From: an uncultured Ruaniaceae bacterium
GTDB taxonomy: Bacteria; Actinomycetota; Actinomycetes; Actinomycetales; Beutenbergiaceae
DNA: 6,570 bases
Direction: 5' to 3'
NCBI GenBank assembly: GCA_947251855.1
Contig: CAMXUZ010000282.1
Location: 1 to 6,570, forward strand
Both the position numbers and the translations under genes were made by a program. The first letter of the stretch is position 1, and the number at the start of each line of letters is the position of its first letter. The notes under the pieces are model-generated. The model did no database searches. It was given only the letters and a program-made list of their open reading frames with translations, and was not told the origin of the DNA. This document shows, one piece after another, positions 1 through 6,570 of the stretch.

Positions 1-1385
1 TGCCCATCACTAAACACTCCTTCCTCGTGACCGATCCCGAGGAGATACCCGCCCGCATCGCCGAAGCGTTCCACCTGGCGCAGACCGGTCGCCCCGGCCC
101 GGTGCTCGTGGACATCGCGAAATCAGCGCTGCAAGCGGACACGACCTTCTCCTGGCCGACCACCCTGGACATCCCCGGCTACCGGGTCTCCACGAAACCG
201 CACATCAAGCAGGTTCGCGAAGCCGCAAAGCTGCTCGCCACCGCCCGCCGGCCCGTGCTCTACGTCGGCGGGGGAGCGATCCGTTCCCGCGCGACCGAGG
301 AGCTGCTGCGGCTCGTCAACCTCTCCGGCGCGCCCGCCGTCACGACCCTGATGGCCCGCGGTGCGATTCCCGATTCGCACCCGCAGAACATCGGCATGCC
401 GGGGATGCACGGGAACGTCACCGCCGTCGCGGCCCTGCAGAAGGCCGATCTCATCATCGCGCTGGGTGCCCGCTTCGATGACCGGGTCACCGGCCGGCTC
501 GATACCTTCGCCCAGAACGCGACGATCGTTCACGCCGATATCGACCCCGCGGAGATCTCCAAGAACCGGTTCGCCGACGTGCCCATCGTGGGGGACCTGA
601 AGGAGGTCGTCGCCGATCTCACCGTGGAACTCGAGAAGCAACACGAACAACACGGGCTTCCCGACGTCGAGGCGTGGTGGGCGATGCTCGACGATCTGCG
701 CACCCGATACCCGCTCGGTTGGACCCCCACCGAGGATGGCCTGCTCGCACCGCAGCACGTGATCTCCCGCCTCGGCGAACTCGCCGGGCCGGACGCGATC
801 TACGCCGCGGGCGTGGGCCAGCACCAGATGTGGGCGGCGCAGTTCATCCGCTACGAACACCCCCGCACCTGGCTCAACTCCGGGGGCCTGGGAACGATGG
901 GATACGCGATCCCCGCCGCGATGGGCGCGAAGGTCGCCGAACCCGACCGCGAGGTATGGGCGATCGATGGCGACGGCTGCTTCCAGATGACGAACCAGGA
1001 ACTCGCGACCGCTTCGCTGGAGAACATCCCGTTCAAGACCGCGATCATCAACAACTCCTCGCTCGGAATGGTGCGCCAGTGGCAGACCCTGTTCTATGGG
1101 GAGCGTTACTCCAACACCGACCTGCAGACGGGCCACGAAACGGTGCGCATCCCCGACTTCGTCAAACTCGCCGAAGCGATGGGCTGCGTGGGGCTGCGGT
1201 GCGAATCGGTGAAGGACGTCGACGAGACCATCAAGAAGGCCCAGGAGATCAACGACGTGCCCGTCGTCGTCGACTTCGTCGTCTCCCGGGACGCAATGGT
1301 GTGGCCGATGGTCGCGGCCGGAGTCTCGAACGACGACATCCAGTACGCCCAGGGCATCACGCCCGAATTCGAACGAGACGAGTGA
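1..1385 (+). CDS. ilvB: Acetolactate (acetohydroxyacid) synthase large subunit, 5' truncated
   Basis: This is the thiamine-diphosphate-dependent catalytic subunit of acetohydroxyacid synthase (EC 2.2.1.6). It condenses two pyruvates to acetolactate, or pyruvate with 2-oxobutyrate to acetohydroxybutyrate, as the first common step of valine, leucine and isoleucine synthesis. The reading frame is open from base 3 (first residues PITKHSFL, typical of the family), so the GTG at 27 is internal and not the start. About 460 residues are visible of a usual length near 600. The missing N-terminal part would carry the catalytic glutamate of the PYR domain. What remains is the end of that domain, the central FAD-binding-type domain ([12 protein letters not shown] near base 470) and the C-terminal ThDP domain. 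The last contains the conserved [11 protein letters not shown] (about 807-845) and the ThDP-binding GDG at 969-977 with its partner NN at 1050-1055. The stop is TGA at 1383-1385, 7 bases before ilvN. The identification is secure; only the 5' end and any leader or promoter lie outside the window. Confidence 0.97.
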   Translation, partial: PITKHSFLVTDPEEIPARIAEAFHLAQTGRPGPVLVDIAKSALQADTTFSWPTTLDIPGYRVSTKPHIKQVREAAKLLATARRPVLYVGGGAIRSRATEELLRLVNLSGAPAVTTLMARGAIPDSHPQNIGMPGMHGNVTAVAALQKADLIIALGARFDDRVTGRLDTFAQNATIVHADIDPAEISKNRFADVPIVGDLKEVVADLTVELEKQHEQHGLPDVEAWWAMLDDLRTRYPLGWTPTEDGLLAPQHVISRLGELAGPDAIYAAGVGQHQMWAAQFIRYEHPRTWLNSGGLGTMGYAIPAAMGAKVAEPDREVWAIDGDGCFQMTNQELATASLENIPFKTAIINNSSLGMVRQWQTLFYGERYSNTDLQTGHETVRIPDFVKLAEAMGCVGLRCESVKDVDETIKKAQEINDVPVVVDFVVSRDAMVWPMVAAGVSNDDIQYAQGITPEFERDE

Positions 1386-1392
1386 GGTAATC

Positions 1393-1917
1393 ATGGCCCG
1401 TCACACCCTGTCAGTGCTCGTCGAGGACAAACCCGGCGTGCTCACCCGCGTGACCGCCCTGTTTGCTCGGCGCGCGTTCAACATCCACTCCCTGGCCGTC
1501 GGCCCCACCGAACATCCGGATATTTCCCGGATCACCGTCGTCGTCGACGCCGATGCTAGCCCGCTGGAGCAGGTGACCAAGCAGCTCAATAAGCTCGTCA
1601 ACGTGCTCAAGATCGTCGACCTCCCCGCGGATGCCTCCGTGCAGCGGGAGCTGCTGCTCGTGAAGGTGAAGGCCGACCATGCCTCGCGTACCGCGGTGCT
1701 GCAGATGGTCGAGCTCTTCCGCGCCCACGTCGTCGACGTCGTGCCCGACGCGGTGACGATCGAAGCGACCGGTTCCCCGGGCAAGCTCGAAGCGCTGCTC
1801 GCCGCGCTCGAACCGTACGGGATCCGCGAGATCGTGAAATCCGGGGCCGTTGCCATCGGGCGAGGATCTCGGTCCATGGCCGATCGCAGCCTTGAACGTT
1901 TGAACCGAAGCGCATAG
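1393..1917 (+). CDS. ilvN: Acetolactate synthase small (regulatory) subunit
   Basis: A 174-residue regulatory subunit that binds IlvB, raises its activity and confers feedback inhibition by valine. The N-terminal ACT domain covers roughly residues 4-78 (HTLSVLVEDKPGVLTRV, then FNIHSLAVGPTE). A C-terminal ALS_ss_C domain covers about 84-160 and ends in the family-typical SGAVAIGRGSRSM. Gly15 and Asn30 align with Gly14 and Asn29 of E. coli IlvH, positions known from valine-resistant mutants. Both are intact, so valine control is inferred to be retained. The ATG at 1393 follows GAGG at 1384-1387, and that SD overlaps the ilvB stop, which points to translational coupling and balanced subunit synthesis. 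The length is slightly above the E. coli protein because of about a dozen extra C-terminal residues. The call is firm. I use ilvN rather than ilvH because it is linked to ilvB and ilvC. Confidence 0.97.
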   Translation: MARHTLSVLVEDKPGVLTRVTALFARRAFNIHSLAVGPTEHPDISRITVVVDADASPLEQVTKQLNKLVNVLKIVDLPADASVQRELLLVKVKADHASRTAVLQMVELFRAHVVDVVPDAVTIEATGSPGKLEALLAALEPYGIREIVKSGAVAIGRGSRSMADRSLERLNRSA

Positions 1918-3021
<1,104 letters not shown>

Positions 3022-3077
3022 CGCGCAATCGAGTCGCTGGGACCACTCGCGTCGCTGACGCCCCGCTCGTTTGCGAT

Positions 3078-3095
3078 GAGGGGGGTCCCCCGCTC
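3078..3095 (+). other. G-run/C-run hairpin downstream of ilvC
   Basis: GAGGGGGG at 3078-3085 is followed by T and then CCCCC-G-CTC (3087-3095). These can fold into a short, very GC-rich stem with one bulged G. It lies 56 bases after the ilvC stop and just before the larger inverted repeat at 3100-3155. There is no U-tract. It may be part of a compound 3'-end structure of the ilvBNC transcript, or simply GC-rich chance. Confidence 0.4.
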
Positions 3096-3099
3096 CCCG

Positions 3100-3155
3100 C
3101 GAGAAGGGTGTTGTGCCGGAAGATCATCCGTTACAGCGGCATAACACCCTTCTCG
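3100..3155 (+). terminator. Large inverted repeat in the ilvC-leuB gap; probable terminator or processing hairpin
   Basis: The left arm 3100-3118 (CGAGAAGGGTGTTGTGCCG) pairs with the right arm 3137-3155 over all 19 positions. The only non-Watson-Crick pair is G3113 with T3142, which is a G-U wobble in the + strand RNA. The loop is 18 bases (3119-3136). The stem is far longer than expected by chance. No U-tract follows (next bases TCGACATATTT), so if it ends transcription it would be the U-less kind described in actinobacteria. Alternatives are an RNase III-type processing or 3'-protecting hairpin separating ilvBNC from leuB-ilvE, a protein-binding palindrome, or a remnant of a small inverted-repeat element. 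The structure is certain; its role is inferred. Confidence 0.55.
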
Positions 3156-3180
3156 TCGACATATTTCCCCCTAGCGAGCC

Positions 3181-3197
3181 GGCGGGGTCATCCCGCC
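3181..3197 (+). other. Six-base-pair stem-loop just before the leuB SD
   Basis: GGCGGG (3181-3186) and CCCGCC (3192-3197) flank a five-base loop GTCAT, and an inner G-T pair can lengthen the stem. The stem ends 8 bases before the AGGAA used by leuB (3206-3210). Similar short stems lie before the ilvC and ilvE ribosome binding sites, so it may shape mRNA stability or translation of leuB. No promoter hexamers of good quality were found between 3156 and 3222. Confidence 0.4.
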
Positions 3198-3222
3198 ATG
3201 TGAATAGGAAAACGAACGCAGC

Positions 3223-4260
3223 ATGTCCCAGAAGATCAACCTCGCCGTCATCGCAGGTGACGGAATCGGCCCAGAAGTCACCGACGCCGCTCTCACCGTG
3301 TTGGACAAGGTGCTCGACGGCGAAGATGTACAGATCGAGCGCACGGATTACGATCTCGGCGCGAGCCGCTGGCACCGCACCGGCGAAGTGATCACCGATG
3401 ATGAGATCGCCGCGCTGAAGACCCACGACGCGATCCTTCTCGGGGCCGTGGGCGACCCGAGCGTTCCCTCGGGAGTGCTCGAGCGAGGCCTGCTGCTTCG
3501 GCTCCGCTTCGAACTCGACCACTACGTGAACCTGCGCCCCTCGAAGCTATATCCTGGAATCCCTAGCCCTCTTGCGGAGCCGGGTGAGATCGACTTCGTC
3601 GTCGTGCGCGAAGGCACTGAGGGCCCCTACGTCGGCAATGGGGGAGCGCTGCGCGTGGGCACGCCGCACGAGATCGCCACCGAGGTCTCCGTCAACACCG
3701 CCCACGGCGTGGAGCGGGTTGTGCGTGATGCGTTCAATCGGGCCCAGGCGCGGGGCAAGAAGCACACGCTCGTGCACAAGCACAACGTGCTCGTCCACGC
3801 CGGCCACCTGTGGCGCCGTACCGTGGACGCCGTCGGGCAGGAGTATCCCGAGGTCGAGGTGAACTACCAGCACGTGGACGCGGCGATGATCTACCTCGCC
3901 ACCAACCCCGCGCAGTACGACGTCATCGTGACCGACAACCTCTTCGGCGACATCGTCACTGACCTCGCCGGCGCCGCCGCCGGCGGTATCGGGCTCGCTG
4001 CCTCGGGCAACATCAACCCCTCGCGGGCATTCCCTTCGATGTTCGAGCCGGTGCACGGTTCCGCCCCGGACATCGCCGGGCGGGGCAAGGCCGATCCGAC
4101 GGCGACCATCCTCTCCGTCGCGCTGATGCTCGACCACCTGGGGATGCCCGAACACGCGGCCCGGATCAACGACGCGGTCACCGCGGACGTCGCCGCACGG
4201 GATGGCTCGCCGCGATCCACGGCCGAGGTCGCAACCGCGATCGCCGCCGCCCTGCGCTGA
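3223..4260 (+). CDS. leuB: 3-isopropylmalate dehydrogenase
   Basis: LeuB (EC 1.1.1.85) oxidises and decarboxylates 3-isopropylmalate to 2-oxoisocaproate with NAD+ and Mg2+/Mn2+, the third step of the leucine branch. The 345-residue protein has the family start [15 protein letters not shown] (residues 5-19). Substrate-binding arginines lie in LLLRLRF (93, 95), NLRP (105) and VVREGTEG (129). Catalytic Tyr136 lies in GPYVG and Lys186 in VHKHNVL. Metal-binding aspartates lie in HVDAAMIY (219) and [12 protein letters not shown] (243, 247). The NAD-binding loop [18 protein letters not shown] spans 275-292. The ATG at 3223 has AGGAA at 3206-3210, a rather long spacing of 12 bases, so translation may be modest. 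It sits between ilvC and ilvE, so its product feeds directly into IlvE, the last step of leucine synthesis. Isocitrate and tartrate dehydrogenases share the fold, but the motifs and context favour LeuB. Confidence 0.95.
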   Translation: MSQKINLAVIAGDGIGPEVTDAALTVLDKVLDGEDVQIERTDYDLGASRWHRTGEVITDDEIAALKTHDAILLGAVGDPSVPSGVLERGLLLRLRFELDHYVNLRPSKLYPGIPSPLAEPGEIDFVVVREGTEGPYVGNGGALRVGTPHEIATEVSVNTAHGVERVVRDAFNRAQARGKKHTLVHKHNVLVHAGHLWRRTVDAVGQEYPEVEVNYQHVDAAMIYLATNPAQYDVIVTDNLFGDIVTDLAGAAAGGIGLAASGNINPSRAFPSMFEPVHGSAPDIAGRGKADPTATILSVALMLDHLGMPEHAARINDAVTADVAARDGSPRSTAEVATAIAAALR

Positions 4261-4282
4261 GCCTCGCGGTAAAGTGACAACT

Positions 4283-4299
4283 GCGCCACCTTCTGGCGC
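4283..4299 (+). other. Six-base-pair stem-loop before ilvE
   Basis: GCGCCA (4283-4288) and TGGCGC (4294-4299) are perfect inverted repeats around the loop CCTTC in the 61-base leuB-ilvE gap. The stem ends 12 bases before the ilvE SD AGGAA at 4312-4316. It is too short and lacks a U-tract, so termination is unlikely; a processing or translation-shaping role is only an inference. Confidence 0.4.
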
Positions 4300-4321
4300 G
4301 ACGTAAGAGTTAGGAACAGCG

Positions 4322-5404
4322 GTGACCACTTTCAAGGTGAAACCCTCTCCGCACCCGCACACCCTCGAGGAACGTGAAGCGGCGCTGGCGGAACTGAAGT
4401 TCGGTAAAGCATTCACCGACCACATGGCGCGTGCCACGTGGGAAGTGGATACGGGCTGGAGCGATTACCGAGTAGAGGCGTACGCGCCGCTGTTGCTGGA
4501 TCCCGCGACCGCCGTATTGCATTACGCCCAGGAAGTCTTTGAAGGGCTGAAGGCGTACCGGCATGCGGATGGGTCCGTGTGGACGTTCCGCCCGGAGGCC
4601 AACGCCGCTCGGCTCGCTGCCTCCGCCCGCCGGATCGCGTTGCCCGAGGTGACCGAGGAGATGTTCCTCGCCTCGATCGAAACGCTCGTGCGCACGGACG
4701 TGGAGTGGGTTCCCTCAAGTCCCGGTTCCTCGCTGTATCTACGGCCGTTCATGTTTGCCTCCGAGAAGTTCATCGGGGTCCGCTCCGCGCACAAGGTCGA
4801 CTACCTCGTCATCGCCTCCCCCGTGGGCCCCTACTTCGCATCCGGGTTCACCCCCGTCTCGATCTGGGTGGAACGCGCCTTCAACCGAGCGGGGCCCGGA
4901 GGAACCGGCGCGGCGAAGTTCGGCGGCAACTACGCCGCGAGCCTGCTTCCCCAGCAGGTCGCCGCGCAGAACGGTTGCGATCAAGTGTGCTTCCTCGACG
5001 CCGCAACGGGCACCCGCATCGAAGAACTCGGTGGCATGAACACCTTCTTCGTCACCGCCGACGGCGCGCTGCACACGCCAGCTCTTTCCGGAACCATCCT
5101 CGAGGGAATCACCCGCAGCTCGATCATCGAGTTCGCCCGGGCGCGAGGCCGCGAGGTGCACGAACGCGAGATCACCCTCGACGAGGTGCGCAGCGGCATT
5201 GAATCCGGCGAGATCGTCGAGGTGTTCGCGTGCGGTACCGCCGCGGTCGTCACCCCGATCGGCACGCTGAAGAGCACCGACTTCGAGGTCACCATCAACA
5301 ACGGCGAGCCGGGCCCGATCACCCAGGAAATCTATGAGCGGATCACCGACATCCAATACGGGCGTGCGGACGACGAGTTCGGCTGGATGCGCCGTCTCGC
5401 CTGA
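4322..5404 (+). CDS. ilvE: Branched-chain amino acid aminotransferase
   Basis: IlvE (EC 2.6.1.42) is a cytoplasmic PLP enzyme of fold type IV. It moves an amino group between glutamate and the 2-oxo acids of valine, isoleucine and leucine. The 360-residue length and motifs fit the BCAT form usual in actinobacteria (long type, like the eukaryotic enzymes). Motifs include LHYAQEVFEGLKAYR (66-80), FRPEANAARL (89-98), the PLP Schiff-base lysine Lys199 in GAAKFGGNYAAS, the EELGGMNTFFV segment (234-244) and the phosphate-binding CGTAAVVTPIG (304-314). GTG at 4322 is preceded by AGGAA at 4312-4316 with 5-base spacing, and the next residues TTFKVKPSPHPHT suit the family N-terminus. It lies 61 bases after leuB and 16 bases before the Nudix gene. 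The stop is TGA at 5402-5404. No catalytic residue is missing. D-amino acid transaminase and aminodeoxychorismate lyase are much shorter fold relatives and do not fit. Confidence 0.96.
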   Translation: MTTFKVKPSPHPHTLEEREAALAELKFGKAFTDHMARATWEVDTGWSDYRVEAYAPLLLDPATAVLHYAQEVFEGLKAYRHADGSVWTFRPEANAARLAASARRIALPEVTEEMFLASIETLVRTDVEWVPSSPGSSLYLRPFMFASEKFIGVRSAHKVDYLVIASPVGPYFASGFTPVSIWVERAFNRAGPGGTGAAKFGGNYAASLLPQQVAAQNGCDQVCFLDAATGTRIEELGGMNTFFVTADGALHTPALSGTILEGITRSSIIEFARARGREVHEREITLDEVRSGIESGEIVEVFACGTAAVVTPIGTLKSTDFEVTINNGEPGPITQEIYERITDIQYGRADDEFGWMRRLA

Positions 5405-5420
5405 GCAGATGGGAACCGAA

Positions 5421-5849
5421 GTGTCAGAGACGATCAAGGTGTGCACGGTCGTCATCAAGGACGACGCCGGCCGGGTGCTTACGGCACGCAAACGCGGCAC
5501 CAACGCGCTGATGCTGCCCGGCGGGAAGCCGGAGCAGGGCGAGTCGGTCAAGGACACCGCAGCGCGAGAAGTTGCCGAAGAACTCGGTGTCGCCCTCGAT
5601 CTCAAGGTCCTACACGAACTTGGGTCGTTTTCCGGACCTGCGGCGAACGAGCACGGCTGCCGCGTTCACGCCACGGTATTCGAGCACCCCTACATCGAGG
5701 TCGTCGCCCCGCGTGGGGAGATCGAGCACACCGAGTGGGTGGACCCGGGCGAACACCGATCCGATCTCGCGCCGCTGCTCAGGAACGAAGTGTTTCCGTT
5801 CCTGCGGGGCGGGAGTGATGCAGAAACGCGCGTTCCAGCAAGCCTCTGA
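5421..5849 (+). CDS. Nudix (MutT-like) hydrolase
   Basis: A Nudix-superfamily pyrophosphohydrolase of 142 residues. Such enzymes cleave a nucleoside diphosphate linked to another moiety, using Mg2+. Residues 35-57 match the Nudix box GX5EX7REUXEEXGU exactly (Gly35, Glu41, Arg49-Glu50, Glu53-Glu54, Gly56, Val57). The N-terminal strand TIKVCTVVIKDDAGRVLTARKRG and the NALMLPGG run before the box are typical of small actinobacterial Nudix proteins. The substrate cannot be told from sequence; oxidised dNTP cleansing is only one possibility. I chose GTG 5421 because GGGAA at 5411-5415 lies 5 bases upstream and the product begins SETIKV. An ATG at 5409 would add four residues (MGTE) but lacks a convincing SD. 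It lies 16 bases after ilvE and probably shares its transcript, though no metabolic link to branched-chain amino acids is evident. Its last 71 bases overlap the convergent membrane-protein gene. Confidence 0.9.
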   Translation: MSETIKVCTVVIKDDAGRVLTARKRGTNALMLPGGKPEQGESVKDTAAREVAEELGVALDLKVLHELGSFSGPAANEHGCRVHATVFEHPYIEVVAPRGEIEHTEWVDPGEHRSDLAPLLRNEVFPFLRGGSDAETRVPASL

Positions 5850-6269
5850 CTCGCCGCCGCAGGGATGGCGCGCTGACTCCTAAACTGACGGAGACGATGA
5901 GCCCCAGCAGTACCGGCGGACCACCGACATTCGTGATGAATGCGCAGTGCCCGAAGACGCCGGCGAGAACTGATGCGGCAAAGACCAAGGCCACTGTAGC
6001 CGCGTTCGTCCACGTCGAAGGCTGATCAAGAGCAGGGTTGCCTCGCTGCAGCAACGTGAGGATGCGCCAGCCAGTGATGAGAGCGACGTCAAAGCCGATG
6101 AAGGCGGCACCGATGGCGATCGTGTAGCGCACCGCGAGATAGGCAACCTCTGGGTAGGAGTTCGCAAGGCTTCGGGCCGTCAGGGGAGTAAGGCAACCTG
6201 AACGGCGAGCGCAGTGAGGAGAAACGCGCCGATCGTGAATCGCAGAGCGGAGATCTGGTGTGCCTCCAT
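5779..6269 (-). pseudogene. DUF2975-type four-helix membrane protein, frame interrupted near residue 29
   Basis: Read on the - strand from the ATG at 6269, the frame encodes MEAHQISALRFTIGAFLLTA and continues to VALLP, then meets TGA at 6180-6182. A shift of -1 at the run of four C (6183-6186) opens a frame that runs on LTARSLANSYPEVAYLAVRY to a stop at 5779. The joined product would be 163 residues with four hydrophobic segments: about 8-28; YTIAIGAAFIGFDVALITGW; NAATVALVFAASVLAGVFGH; and PPVLLGLIVSVSLGV. The order helix, PEVAYLA-R-Y, helix with GWRILTLLQRGNP, helix, helix and then RRRVRGLLERAF resembles DUF2975 membrane proteins of unknown function as I remember them; no search was made. 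The fourth helix looks short and the tail HHSRPAGTETLRS replaces the usual ending, so the 3' end may also be degenerate. The simplest reading is loss of one C from an ancestral run of five. A sequencing error or a -1 recoding site is possible. Confidence 0.65.
5780..5804 (-). other. Eight-base-pair inverted repeat at the convergent gene ends
   Basis: CAGGAACG (5780-5787) and CGTTCCTG (5797-5804) are perfect inverted repeats around a 9-base loop. In the + direction it lies inside the Nudix coding region. In the - direction it spans the stop codon (5779-5781) of the membrane-protein frame and could end that transcript. There is no U-tract on the - strand, so it is a weak terminator candidate and may be chance. 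Confidence 0.3.
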
Positions 6270-6275
6270 CTCACG

Positions 6276-6304
6276 AGTATGGCCGGTGTCGGCGCGAGAG
6301 ACAA
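6276..6304 (-). promoter_or_regulatory. Candidate leaderless promoter for the membrane-protein gene
   Basis: On the - strand TTGTCT (6304-6299) and CATACT (6281-6276) are separated by 17 bases. Each matches the -35 and -10 consensus at 4 of 6 positions. The -10 ends six bases before the ATG at 6269, so a normal start point would be the A of that ATG. No SD is visible upstream, which fits a leaderless mRNA. Prediction by eye only. Confidence 0.4.
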
Positions 6305-6308
6305 TACT
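6303..6308 (+). promoter_or_regulatory. Candidate leaderless -10 element for the GNAT gene
   Basis: AATACT at 6303-6308 (4 of 6 to TATAAT) ends six bases before the ATG at 6315, the spacing expected if transcription starts on the A of the start codon. No convincing -35 is seen 16-18 bases upstream. It overlaps by two bases the -35 of the divergent promoter, so the two would compete for RNA polymerase. Confidence 0.3.
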
Positions 6309-6314
6309 GGTGCG

Positions 6315-6570
6315 ATGAACACGGATGCGGCAACGGTAGGCCTGGAAATTCGTCCTTATAGCAGTGCTGATGCGGCGGGGACCTTGGTTGTTTTTCTTGC
6401 CGCGATCACGCACGTCGCTTCCGCAGATTACTCGCGCGAGCAGATCGCCGCGTGGGCGCGGCCGCGGCCGCGAACTGTGCCCGAATGGGATCGGGAGACG
6501 CAGGCCCGGGGGAGCGTCGTCGCGGTACTCACCGGCGAGGCGGTCGGTTTCTCTGATGTAAACCGGGCCG
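6315..6570 (+). CDS. GNAT-family N-acetyltransferase, 3' truncated
   Basis: The first 85 codons of a gene that leaves the window. The translation opens MNTDAATVGLEIRPYSSADA, then has TLVVFLAAITHVASADYSREQIAAWARP, an EWDRETQARGSVVAV stretch and ends at LTGEAVGFSDVNRA. The IRPY-SADA strand-helix start, the ADYS-EQIAAWA segment and the V-GFSD strand (beta 4) are typical of a GNAT subgroup of about 150-160 residues that acetylates unknown amine substrates using acetyl-CoA. The acetyl-CoA-binding Q/RxxGxG/A motif lies beyond the window, so catalysis cannot be confirmed here. The ATG at 6315 lacks a clear SD; a leaderless start is possible. The first 20 codons use more A/T-ending codons (GTA, ATT, CGT, CCT, TAT) than the ilv genes. 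The frame has no stop before 6570. Confidence 0.8.
   Translation, partial: MNTDAATVGLEIRPYSSADAAGTLVVFLAAITHVASADYSREQIAAWARPRPRTVPEWDRETQARGSVVAVLTGEAVGFSDVNRA
6457..6472. repeat. 16-base perfect GC palindrome inside the GNAT gene
   Basis: CGCGGCCGCGGCCGCG is its own reverse complement and is made only of G and C. It encodes the Arg-Pro-Arg-Pro-Arg run within AWARPRPRT. It looks like a small CGGCCG expansion in a loop between helices. No function is implied. Confidence 0.6.

Noticed and set aside
123..1394. 423-codon open frame on the - strand opposite ilvB
   Set aside because: It is the antisense shadow of a highly GC-biased gene, rich in Asp, Gly, Val, Arg and His with no recognisable domain. 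ilvB on the + strand is certain.
3198..3203. Start-stop ATGTGA just before the leuB SD
   Set aside because: Minimal start-stop units can tune translation, but there is no SD before it and a single hexamer is easily chance.
3113..3391. Small + strand open frame through the ilvC-leuB gap into leuB
   Set aside because: It starts inside the inverted repeat and overlaps leuB out of frame, with Ser/Pro/Arg-rich composition typical of a shifted frame.
3547..4437. 296-codon - strand open frame across leuB and the ilvE start
   Set aside because: A shadow frame: low-complexity Gly/Val/Asp/Arg composition, spans two clear + strand genes, no family resemblance.
5334..5420. Longer Nudix start inside ilvE
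   Set aside because: It would overlap the ilvE end by about 70 bases with residues that look like an out-of-frame translation; an SD-linked GTG lies at 5421.
4739..5605. 288-codon - strand open frame opposite ilvE and the Nudix gene
   Set aside because: Same antisense bias effect; no domain, SD or promoter, and two secure genes lie on the other strand.
6089..6413. Two - strand open frames beginning at 6322 and 6413
   Set aside because: The first is an off-frame shadow. The second is only an upstream extension of the membrane-protein frame from 6269 and would overlap the GNAT start; its hydrophilic lead has no family support.

Overview
The window is a stretch of bacterial chromosome from a high-GC Gram-positive organism, probably an actinomycete of the Micrococcales/Actinomycetales type. 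The clues are strong G/C preference at third codon positions, GTG starts on ilvC, ilvE and probably the Nudix gene, the protein flavour of the branched-chain amino acid enzymes, and a DUF2975-like membrane protein and a GNAT enzyme of kinds common in actinobacteria. The genus cannot be fixed from the sequence alone.

Positions 1-5404 are a branched-chain amino acid biosynthesis cluster on the + strand: ilvB (5' end cut off by the window), ilvN, ilvC, leuB and ilvE. IlvB and IlvN form acetohydroxyacid synthase, whose valine-sensing ACT subunit is IlvN. IlvC then reduces and isomerises the product. IlvE performs the final transamination to valine, isoleucine and leucine, and LeuB supplies the leucine branch. 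ilvB and ilvN are 7 bases apart. The ilvN-ilvC (75 bases), ilvC-leuB (201 bases) and leuB-ilvE (61 bases) gaps each hold inverted-repeat structure close upstream of the next ribosome binding site. The ilvC-leuB gap also carries a striking 19-bp-arm inverted repeat that is probably a transcript-end or processing element. A Nudix hydrolase gene follows ilvE after only 16 bases and probably rides on the same transcript.

Positions 5779-6269 (- strand) hold a four-helix DUF2975-type membrane protein gene that is interrupted by a one-base frame change in a run of four C (in the - strand sense) immediately before an in-frame UGA. It is either a recent pseudogene, a sequence error, or less likely a -1 frameshift site. 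Its tail overlaps the Nudix gene end-to-end. It is divergent from a GNAT-family acetyltransferase gene that starts at 6315 and runs off the window. The 45-base divergent gap contains mirrored ATACT-type -10 elements, each exactly six bases from an ATG, suggesting leaderless transcription in both directions.

Most of the window is ordinary core metabolism, and I see no evidence for a new defence, mobile or biosynthetic system. The points worth checking are the frameshift, the large inverted repeat after ilvC, the repeated hairpin-before-SD layout, and the mirrored leaderless promoters.
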